NCBI GenBank assembly: GCA_947311845.1
Contig: CAMZMU010000063.1
Coordinates: 119,294,186 to 119,358,185 of the forward strand
Source of the DNA: Poa pratensis
Lineage: Eukaryota > Streptophyta > Magnoliopsida > Poales > Poaceae
Length of the DNA stretch: 64,000 bases
Reading direction: 5' to 3'
Shown here: positions 55,916 through 64,000 of the stretch, one piece after another
Position numbering within the stretch: position 1 is the first letter of the stretch
Layout of the letters: every line of letters starts with the position of its first letter
Translations under genes and position numbers: made by a program
Notes under the pieces: model-generated
Told to the model about the DNA's origin: nothing
What the model saw: the letters and a program-made list of their open reading frames with translations, nothing else
Databases searched by the model: none

Positions 55916-55990
55916 GCATATATTTCATGTATATAATTTAAGTGAGAACAAAGAAATTTTTTAAAAAAAATCTAGAAGAAAAAAAAGAGC

Positions 55991-56655
55991 AATGTTCATA
56001 GGGTACTGTAGCTTCCGCGACGCTACAGTACCCGGGGTGCTGTCTGGTCGAGGATTTCAGCGTCTTTAATCAAAAAAATAAACTAAAAATAATAAAAGCA
56101 AAAAAAAAAGTTTACTGTTCGGATGAGCTTGCGCGGCGCTACAGTACCGGGCGATGAGGGAGCGAGGACTTTCAGAACCTAGGGGGGGGGGGGGGGGGGG
56201 GGGGGGGAGCACTGTTCATATGGTACTGTAGCTTCCGCGCCGCTACAGTACCCAGGGTTCTGTCCGGCTGAGGATTTCAGCGTCTTTAATTTAAAAAAAA
56301 ATTACTGTTCGGATGAACAGTACCCCAGGGGTAGTGTAGCTTCCCGTGACGCTACAGTGCCCGGGCGAAGAGGGAGCGAGGATTTCAACTCCTTCAGTAC
56401 CGGGCGATGAGGGAGTGAGGACTTTCAGAATCTAGGGGAAAAGAGACTGTTCATAGGGTACTGTAGCTTCCACGACGCTACAGTACCCAGGGTTCTGTCC
56501 GGCCGAGGATTTCAGCGTCTTTAATTTAAAAAAATAAAAGAAAAAAATGTTTACTGTTCGGATGAACAGTACCCCGGGGTAGTGTAGCTTCCCGCGACGC
56601 TACAGTACCCGGGCGATGAGGGAGCGAGGATTTCAGCTCCTTTTATATATAGAGA
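55991..56655. repeat. Hairpin array, three units of about 220-240 bp, with a G26 run
   Basis: Units begin at about 55991, 56209 and 56447 with TGTTCATA(G/T)GGTACTGTAGC. Each contains inverted repeats of GGGTACTGTAGC against GCTACAGTACCC around a 9-bp loop (56001-56033, 56221-56253, 56456-56488). A second type, GGGGTAGTGTAGCTTCCC...GACGCTACAGT, is at 56330-56360 and 56578-56608. A run of 26 G lies at 56182-56207. The right border TTTTATATATAGAGAGG is, on the minus strand, similar to the TCTCTATATATAAAAGG start of some grass Helitrons, but the required A before TC is absent. Confidence 0.8.
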
Positions 56656-56660
56656 GGTAA

Positions 56661-56686
56661 TACTTACTGTCATATGTAAAACATGA
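56661..56686. repeat. Right copy of the 26-bp direct repeat
   Basis: Identical to 51801-51826; follows directly after the hairpin array. Confidence 0.9.
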
Positions 56687-57165
56687 ACGAAAGAGAGAGG
56701 GAAAAGATCGCAATTATAGCAAAACATGGCGATTTCCATTTCTCTACTTGCCATTCACCAGCGCATCACAACCTAAATCACAAACGAAGAACGAAAAAAC
56801 AGGGCGTTCCTCAAATCTAATGCCACGCATCCACACTCTGCGACAATCTGTCAATTTTATTGGAACCAAAGTTTTCAGGCAAGTTAAAGGACATGTAACC
56901 AATGGCATACAATCCGCATTTCACCAGAGGAAGATACAGTCCAATCATGCTTTTTTTCCCTGTCCCCTTAAATACACCCTTTGGAGCAAGATCTGACCAA
57001 TAGGCACCAATCACCACACAATCTTATTCAGTCTTCTTCCAACTTTACATCTTCAAGGTCGAACCGCTGGCCTACAAGCAAGAAACCAACGGAACAGGTT
57101 AGGAATTTCAGTTAGATCTTCGCCATAAATGGGACTCTATGAAACCCACCGTTAAGTTTTTGTTC
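56687..57165. other. 3' flank of the pyrrolidone-carboxylate peptidase gene
   Basis: Non-coding. It should contain the 3' untranslated region of the minus-strand gene that stops at 57166. No other gene. Confidence 0.5.
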
Positions 57166-58772
57166 CTAGTTCAAGGAAGCAAGAGCTTCGAGGAGGGAAC
57201 CAGCAAAATGCATCTGGACCTCCTTGTCGACTGTCGAGAAGAGGGGCACATGTACAAACAGAGACTTGATGCCCTGCTGCTCTGCAAACCGGAGAGAGTG
57301 GTAGTACACATAGTTGCATACAAATCGCCCAGCGTCATCTGAAGGCATCACATCGTAGCCTGTCTTCCGGAGTGACTTGGTTAATTCTTTCACTGGCAGT
57401 GTAGTCTGTGTTGACCATAAAAATTTCATAGAAATGTGATTAATCTTAAGATCAGCACAACAGGAATGCAGTTCCAAGCTATATTTCAGCAAAGACATTT
57501 TGACTTTTACCTCTCTTGTCCGTGAGATGCTTCCATCAGTTGGCACAATAGGGACTCTCTGCATTTTAACGATAAAGCTGATGAAATCCGATGCAACAAG
57601 AATAGGTGGGGATAATGAATAGTTATGCAATCAGACCTGAGGTTTCCACCCTAGCTCATCAGGACAACGGAAGGTGGCCTCATTAACAGCTTGGTTCTCA
57701 AGAGCAAACCGTGATGCACCACTATTGACTCCAAAGTGGATCTGAAAAATTGTCCGTACAGAAACTGTAATCAGACAAAACGAGATCACACTAGAAACTT
57801 TGCATATCTTTCAGAAAGCATCACAATCACAGGATAAGGATGGTGAGTATTTGGCAACAATGCGTAGTTAGTAAATGAATAATATCTGTTCAAATGAAAC
57901 TCAAGCAATATTATTTCCATATCCTCACTTTCATGTGTTCCACACATCTTGAATGCTGTAAGCTGACATGCAATTACATTATCAAACGAGAGAGTCTTTG
58001 GGGTGTTTTAATTTATGACCAGAGCTTCATTGTAAGGCCACATTATATCAACTACAAATTGTCAGTAGCATCAGCTACAGCACGCATACAGAAAAGGACC
58101 TCCAACACTAGGTACTCGTCAGTTATATGCCATCTAAATTACTAATCGACGACAAGCACAAGCCTGAGAAGTAATGATTAAACCAGTAGTTATTCTGAAT
58201 TGGAAGTTTCTTTAGAAATCTAAGAGGACATAATTTCTAGCAATACAGCCGAAGTGAAGTAAATCATTTCTATATCCACGAAATCTGACAGAATTCGTAG
58301 TTCCAATTGGTAATGCATGAAGAAGCTTCCCAGGTGAATTACAGATAAGATTGATTTCAAACTCTAGACTAAGAGGATAAGAACACATCAACAAATATAA
58401 ATGCACATTTGTGCTGGAAGTTAGTGTAACGTTGAGTAATCTAGCATGATCGTAAAAACAAATTCACAACTCAAGAATAAGGCGAGAACTTACCCATATT
58501 ATTTGCCCCTGAGCTGACGACCCGTTCTCTCTACCTGCAGTGGCAGATTCCAAAACTTTATAAAGTGCGCCAAGTGCCCCCTGTCCCGCAGTTTCGAGGA
58601 TTTCACAGCTTCCAAGTACAAGATTTTTTGGCAACCCTCTCTCTTCCATGAATGCTCTAAGATTGCTCACAATTTTCTCAGTCGGGTTCTCCGCAACTCC
58701 ATGAAACTTCTTAAATCCAGTGACATGGACAGTCACGATTGAAGGTCCGACTGAAGGTCCTTCTGATCCCAT
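57166..58772 (-). CDS. Pyrrolidone-carboxylate peptidase (pyroglutamyl peptidase I-like)
   Basis: Cysteine peptidase of family C15 that removes N-terminal pyroglutamate from peptides, normally cytosolic. Four coding exons with GT...AG introns, all phase 0: 58772-58494 (93 codons), 57741-57637 (35), 57558-57511 (16) and 57405-57166 (80 with stop). The product is 223 aa, normal for plant members. Conserved text: VTVHVTGFKKFHGVAENPTE at the N-terminus, IHFGVNSGASRFALENQAVN, RVPIVPTDG, the nucleophile region DDAGRFVCNYVYYHSL and the histidine region SLFVHVPLFS. A probable 5' leader intron runs from 59841 (AAAG|GTGGTG on the minus strand) to 58781 (TTTCTCAG|AAGGG), eight bases before the ATG. No disabling changes seen, so likely functional. 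Its promoter and leader are duplicated upstream. Confidence 0.95.
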
Positions 58773-58779
58773 TTACCCT

Positions 58780-60190
58780 TCTGAGAAACACAAAACAACA
58801 AGACTTCTTAACCCAAAAATTCAAAGGATCAAGAGAACGTGTAAATTTTAGGAAGGCACACACTTAATAAGACACAAAGAAATGTGTAAATACCATCAAT
58901 GTGAACTCATTAAATCCTAACACATAATGTGGAATCTATAGCAGGCAGTTCCAACTGCCCCCAGGAGAAGTACTCATGCATAAAGCATGCAAGGAAGTTA
59001 AAATTCAGCAGGAGAGTGACAAAATGCAGTAACAGTACAAAAAATATAGCCACCCCTGAGTTAATAATCGACAAGTAAACTTAAATAACTAAAAATCAGA
59101 TGAGTAAATTTTACAAGCACTATCTCCTAGACAGAAAACACTCACGTGTAGAATCTTCCAAAATGATAAAGCAATCATTCTTCACACTTCTGAATATCTT
59201 ATTCAGAAGTGAACACCCTTACGCAACAAATAACATCTCACGGACAGCAAAAGATAAGTAGGACCTAGATGCTACCTCTTGATTGAAGTGATGAGGTGAG
59301 AACCTTATCCAAACCCCAAAGAAACTCCAAAACAAACGCAAGAACAAGCAAGCCTGGCCACGAGAACAAAGAAGAATAACACATGCAGAGCGCAGGTCCT
59401 ACCCAGCTGTTTTGCACGCCGGAATTAAAGCCAAATAGTACATCGGAACTAAATCTCACACAAGACTAACACACGGCTAAGCATCAGCGGCTGTTGTACA
59501 ATTGCATACACGTGGGAAAAGAATCGCACGGATATATTCAAAGTATGCTGAAATCGATTTGCGCCCATACGAACACAGAGAATGAATCACATAAAGGCAG
59601 TTCTTTTCTGAGAGCACACCGTGGTGTGTGGTACGGTGATTAGTCAACTCTAGCTAGCGTAGCATAAAAACGTCAAAATCAGGCCGAACGAGGAGGTCGG
59701 AGAACCACACAGACCAACAAACCCCAATTCTCCACTACCGCACGCCAACCAAACAACCAGCCATGGACGCAGGAACCGATTGCAGCTGAAACAACAAAAG
59801 AGAACCCAGCTACAAGGAGCAAATCCAAGAAAAAACACCACCTTTGGACCCGATCGCCCAAGAATCCCCGCCTCTCAAACCCCGGAAACAAAATCCAACA
59901 AAGCCAGCCTCAATTTCGCAAGCGGGCGAGCAAGCAACCCTCACCTGCCCCGCCGGAAGCCCAGGAATTTGCGCACGCGGCGGACTTATCATCTACCCGG
60001 AGGGGCACCTACCACAGCCATCGGCGCACACACACATACTACACAGAAATTACCAGTTGGGCGTGCGGAATTCTCACCCTGGGGAGCGCACGGCGATGCG
60101 AGAATCGGCCTTGAAACAACCGGGGAGGCGGATCCCTATGCAGGATTCCTTCGCCTCGAGAAATTTTTTTGGCTGGAGAAACGGGGAGAG
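58780..60190 (-). other. 5' leader of the pyrrolidone-carboxylate peptidase gene with leader intron
   Basis: Inferred leader exon about 60190-59842, intron 59841-58781, then eight leader bases before the ATG. Frames found here on either strand are not recognised as genes. Confidence 0.45.
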
Positions 60191-60206
60191 AGGGGGGAGT
60201 CGCCGT

Positions 60207-60216
60207 CCTTTTAAAG
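60207..60216 (-). promoter_or_regulatory. TATA-like box of the pyrrolidone-carboxylate peptidase gene
   Basis: On the minus strand CTTTAAAAGG lies just upstream of the inferred leader. The same element is conserved in the duplicated copy (61174-61183). Confidence 0.45.
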
Positions 60217-60526
60217 CGCATCACACAGGGGAGGATGAGTAGTAGGGAAGAACAACACTCGAACTGCTGCACAAAGGGATCAGGGTGGGGGTTGGCGTCG
60301 GGTCCCACGAGGCAGAGGCAGGTGACGCTGGTTTGGCGTTGCGGCCCCGTGGTTTCGGTTTCTCTTCTTTTCTTTTCCGCTTTAGGTAGGCCGCTTCACT
60401 GCTTGGTGACAACTGACAACTGACATGGAGTGAACACAATGTAGGTGCCAATCCTCAACGTGGTTGAAATTATTTGTTCACTTTTCACAATGTAAGACAA
60501 ATCTACGCAAAACCGGATCGTGAAAC

Positions 60527-60678
60527 CAGGGCGGAGGCAGGATCCCTTAATTTCTGAGGTTAGGGGGGCCGGTTAGAGTAAAAGTATCCAAAATCAACAC
60601 TGTTCATATAATTTTACTAGCAAATCCATGGTGTTAGGGGGGGCAGGCCCCTGCTGGTCCCCCCTGTCTCCGCCCCTG
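60527..60678. mobile_element. Small hAT-like MITE, 152 bp, in copy one only
   Basis: Left end CAGGGCGGAGGCAGGATCC, right end CCTGTCTCCGCCCCTG. Flanking 8-mers CGTGAAAC and GATGAAAC match at six positions, so the duplication has diverged. The equivalent position of copy two (about 61492) has no element. Confidence 0.75.
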
Positions 60679-61860
60679 GATGAAACCAGAGGCGGATGTT
60701 CGGTTAGACCGAATCGATCGGTTCAGTTGTTCGGTGTTTGCGAAATTACATTTCCGTAACACATCGGTCCTTTCGACAGTAAGAGTTATAATTTTAGATT
60801 TCAATTTTAACAGAAAAGAACCAACGTGGAGCCGAAGAGGAGACGACGAGATGATGGTTGCCACAACAAGTTAGTGGCTCACGACCGCACACGATGACCG
60901 GGGTCGCGTTGTGGAAGGACGCACGGTGAACAAGTCAAAGGAAGTGATAAACGGCGACGCGGTAGCACACGGTGGTGGGGTGGCAGTGGCAAGGTATATG
61001 GTGGCGAGGTGGTAGTGGCATGGTGCGTGATAATAGAGTGGCATTTTATTTATAAAGAGTGATTTATGAAACATGCACCGTTCCTGTAGAAACGGCGGAT
61101 CCCTGTGCAGGATTCTTCGCCTGGAGAAAATTTTTGGGCTGAGAAATGGGGAGAGAGGGGATGAGTCGCTCGTCCTTTTAAAGCGCATCACACAGGTAGG
61201 CAGGGGAGGATGAGTAGTAGGGAAGAAGAACAACACTCGAACTGCACAAAGGGATCAAGGTGGGGGTTGGCGTCGGTCCCACAACCCGTGGATTTGGTGT
61301 TGCGGCCCCGTGGTCTCGATCATGTGGGCTGCTCGGTGTTTTTTTTCTCTTTTTCGCTTCAGGTAGGCAGCTTCACTGCTCGGTGACATGGAGTGGACAC
61401 GATAGATGTGCCAATCCGCAACGTGGCCGAAATTGTTTGTTTGTCACTTTTCACAACGTAAGACAAATCTAGGAAATACTTGATCGTGAGCGATAAAACC
61501 ATAGGGGTATGTTCGGTTAGACCGAATCGATCGGTTTAGCTCTTCGGTGTTTGAGAAATTATGTGTCTGTAACAGATTGGTCCTTCCGAAGCTAAGAGTC
61601 GCAATATTGGTTTTTTGATTTTAACCGAAGAGAACCAATGTGGTGACGAGCCGGAGAGGAGACGACGAGATGATGGTTGCCACCGCAAGTTAGTGTGGCT
61701 CACATCTGCACATGATGACAGGTGCGGCGTTATGGAAGGATGCACGGTGAAGCAAAGGAAGTGAGAAGAGGATACACAGTGTGTGGCGCGCTGGTAGTGG
61801 CAAGGAGCCTGATAATAGAGTGTCATTTTATTGATAATGGTTGATTTATTACACACATAA

Positions 61861-62390
61861 GTTAGCATCACGTTGATACAATTCATAAGAAGGTGCCAGT
61901 GCACAATTTGATGGCTAGCGTTATGGGAGACGACAGAGAAGGTGCCGAGAAGACGAGTAGAGAAGACATGTGCGTGACCACTTGGGTTTTATGCGAGTTT
62001 GGGCTGTTGGGTTATATGTTGTGGAGAGAAATTATGCATTTTTGCATCTGTTTCGATCTCTAACTATTTCGGTTAGCCTCGGATGAAGACCAAATTACAT
62101 GAATTGAGTTGGGTTTTAAATTGAGAACTTAATTGAAATAGGTATAGAAATTATCAGTTTTGGTCCGGTTATCTTTCTTTTCTTTGTTATGGACTTTAAT
62201 TCTTGGTTATCATGCCATCGCTAGATAAAAGAACCCTCCACCTTGGTGCTCTACGTCAAGTCGTCAACCACGGTCACAATCACATCAGAAAGAGTAAAAA
62301 CAACACGATGAAAAACATATTTGGCGTTTAAACTCATATAAATATGAAACATGGCATAAGAAAAACACGATGAAGGTGCACTGAAACTTA
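61861..62390. other. Intergenic DNA
   Basis: No gene or transposon end recognised. Confidence 0.4.
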
Positions 62391-63265
62391 TGTTAAAATT
62401 TGGGCCCATTTGGGGCAGCCCAATAAGCAATTTCTGAAATCTCAAATTGGCCCATGTGTATGGCAGAATTTTGGGAGTGCAAAGTGGTGCTAAAGTTTAG
62501 TCCCACATTGCTAGTTGGAGGAGACAAACACCACCTTATATAGTGGAGTGTTGTACCACATGGTGTGCTAGTTGAGAATAGAAGGCTCTCTCGTGCGCAC
62601 TCCTCCTCCTCCTCCGCCGCCGTCCGTCCGTCTCGTCACGACACGCCGCGGGTTGCGGGAATGAGCCGAGCCGATGCCTAGCACCGACTCGAACGTGTGC
62701 GACGTGGCCAGCCCACGTTGTACCCGTTAGGGTTTCCCGAACCGCACTATATATTGCCGTGCGCCGTCACACAACCGAACCAATCTAGGTTTTGCCAATC
62801 TCGCGCCTTGCGCCGCCACCGTAGTCTACTCCATCCCATGCGCCGGCGTGCACCGGCGAACGGGACAGCAGGTCTCCGGAACCACTTGTCCTTGTGATCC
62901 TGTACGGGAGAGGGCGAATAAGGTTTTTGGGAAGCGCTCCGCGTGACTGCTTAAGTTCTTCATCACGGCTCGACTTCCTGGACGATCTCCGGGTCCGCGG
63001 GCGACTCGTCTTCAACGTCGTCTTCTTCGAGCTGCTACCGTCGCTGCTCAAGCTGCCGCCGTCGTTGCTCCAACGACTACTTCATCTACTACCGTTCGGT
63101 ACGTGTATCACGTTCCGATCTGCTGTTTTATTATGGCTGTGTTAGTAGATGTTAGTAGCTCTTGCGATCATGTTTTATATTCTGGAATTAATCATGGAAA
63201 TTATGCCTAATAATCCAACAATCCAAAAACCTTATATTTGTTATAGGCAATTTCCTGAGTTAAAC
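62391..63265 (+). mobile_element. 5' LTR and leader of a Copia element running off the window
   Basis: Begins TGTTAAAATTTGGGCCCA. It carries TATA-like boxes (CCTTATATAG near 62535 and ACTATATATTG near 62745) and a GC-rich leader. The exact LTR end and the primer-binding site are not recognisable. The partner LTR is outside the window. Confidence 0.65.
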
Positions 63266-64000
63266 ATGGGACATCTATCTGATGCGCTGAGGCCGGACAA
63301 GTTTACCGGTGTGGACTTTAAGAGATGGCAGTACAAGACCACACTGTGGTTGCGATCTCTGAAAGTGTTCGAGGCTAGTGAGGGTTTACCTGAAGGAACT
63401 ATATCTGACGAGGATCAGAACAAGTTCAAGGAAACCAATACTGCCTTTGTGGGACTCGTTCTGAGTGCTCTTAGCAACAAGCTGTTTGATGTGTACATGC
63501 ACATTACAGATGCCAAAGAGCTCTGGGAGGCACTGAACGCTAAGTTCGGTGTAGCAGATGCTGGCAGTGAACTGTACATCATGGAGAGCTTCCATGACTT
63601 CAGGATGGCTAACAACCGTTCTGTAGTCGAACAGGCTCATGAGATACAGTGCATTGCTAAGGAGCTTGAGCACGCTAAGTGTGCCTTACCTGACAAGTTT
63701 GTGGCTGGATGCATTATTGCAAAGTTGCCCTCTTCATGGAGGAACTTCGCCACAACTCTCAAACACAAGAGACAGGAGATATCGGTTGAAAACCTGATAG
63801 CGTCTCTTGATGTTGAGGAGAAGGCTCGGGCTAAGGACACTGCTGAGAGAGGTGGTGAAGGTCAGTCTAGCGCCAACATGGTGCAGAAGAACTTTCACCA
63901 TGGCAAGAGCAAGGCAAAGAGCAAGCCTTCCTTCAACATGCCTACCAAGACTACTTCTTTCAAGAAGAAGAAGAAGATGCTGAACAAATCTGAGCTAAAG
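63266..64000 (+). CDS. Copia gag polyprotein, 5' part, continues past the window
   Basis: The ATG at 63266 opens an uninterrupted frame of 245 codons to the window edge. LRPDKFTGVDFKRWQYKTTL, then AKELWEALNAKFGV, then IAKLPSSWRNFATTLKH and SVENLIASLDVEEKARAKD are those of the Copia gag UBN2 / gag-polypeptide domain (retrotransposon capsid precursor). The Lys-rich tail (TTSFKKKKKMLNKSELK) normally precedes the CCHC zinc knuckle, which lies beyond the edge. No stop or frameshift seen, so the element may be recent. Confidence 0.93.
   Translation, partial: MGHLSDALRPDKFTGVDFKRWQYKTTLWLRSLKVFEASEGLPEGTISDEDQNKFKETNTAFVGLVLSALSNKLFDVYMHITDAKELWEALNAKFGVADAGSELYIMESFHDFRMANNRSVVEQAHEIQCIAKELEHAKCALPDKFVAGCIIAKLPSSWRNFATTLKHKRQEISVENLIASLDVEEKARAKDTAERGGEGQSSANMVQKNFHHGKSKAKSKPSFNMPTKTTSFKKKKKMLNKSELK

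Larger units (their letters stand above)
60110..61860. repeat. Tandem duplication of the promoter/leader region, offset about 967 bp
   Basis: Copy one is about 60110-61066 and copy two about 61077-61860. Shared blocks are GGATCCCT(A/G)TGCAGGATTC, CCTTTTAAAGCGCATCACAC, GAGGATGAGTAGTAGGGAAG, GTTCGGTTAGACCGAATCGA and GAGGAGACGACGAGATGATG. The copies differ by scattered substitutions and by a 152-bp MITE present only in copy one. No coding sequence of the peptidase is in the second copy. Confidence 0.9.

Noticed and set aside
56600..56660. Helitron 5' end on the minus strand
   Set aside because: The TCTCTATATATAAAAGG text fits, but the preceding host base is C, not A, and no matching minus-strand hairpin-CTRR end was found; kept only as a comment.
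1..64000. CRISPR array, phage, plasmid, rRNA or tRNA genes
   Set aside because: No such pattern seen; the tandem repeats here lack unique equal-length spacers and the sequence is plant nuclear DNA.

Overview
This 64-kb window is nuclear DNA of a grass, most likely a Triticeae (wheat, goat-grass, rye or barley group). Evidence: plant intron-containing genes, a broken 19-kDa alpha-globulin seed-storage gene, Stowaway MITEs with CTCCCTCCGT-type ends, LTRs starting TGATACGTC, CACTA, hAT, Mutator and Helitron termini, and a very high transposon load. I saw no bacterial or organellar genes, no tRNA or rRNA gene and no CRISPR array. Many long open frames are antisense shadows of GC-rich exons or chance frames in repeats. 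Layout: 0.6-3.4 kb holds two unrelated degenerate minisatellites and 4.8 kb a Stowaway MITE. An intact class III peroxidase gene is on the minus strand (5324-6424), with a locally duplicated non-coding segment upstream. A Mutator-like element (8013-9466, 161-bp TIRs, 9-bp target duplication) carrying a two-exon reading frame lies beside a poly-A retroposon (9483-10285); both hit the same target. Next comes an unrecognised ten-exon plus-strand gene (10418-13821) with a minus-strand Ulp1-peptidase-like fragment in one of its introns and a degraded copy of its own 3' part downstream. From 18.0 to 29.3 kb is a nest of truncated LTR retrotransposons. From 30.6 to 35.1 kb is the 3' remnant of a terpene synthase gene, hit by a MITE inside an exon, by one LINE at the stop codon and by another in the 3' flank. 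From 36.6 to 43.0 kb is an alpha-globulin pseudogene with a hAT element in its promoter and a 4.8-kb CACTA element (carrying Rxt3-like captured exons) 16 bp after its stop. From 43 to 51 kb are AT-rich and GC-rich degenerate repeats around a Helitron remnant (helicase fragment and a 3' hairpin-CTAG terminus). From 51.8 to 54.4 kb is a U-box protein-kinase pseudogene with a 938-bp hAT element in an intron, followed by tandem repeats and a hairpin array (55.2-56.7 kb). A second intact gene, pyrrolidone-carboxylate peptidase (57166-58772, minus), has a tandemly duplicated promoter/5'-leader region (60.1-61.9 kb). The window ends in the LTR and gag of a Copia element. Functional reading: only the peroxidase and the pyroglutamyl peptidase look intact and functional. 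The ten-exon gene is open throughout but has one non-canonical splice donor. The terpene synthase, alpha-globulin and U-box kinase are dead or truncated. For most insertions the target duplications can be read, so the pre-insertion sequence can be inferred. I found no convincing novel multi-gene system. The most original items are the ten-exon gene with its antisense partner, the gene-carrying Mutator and CACTA elements, the palindrome-bearing LTRs and the hairpin array.
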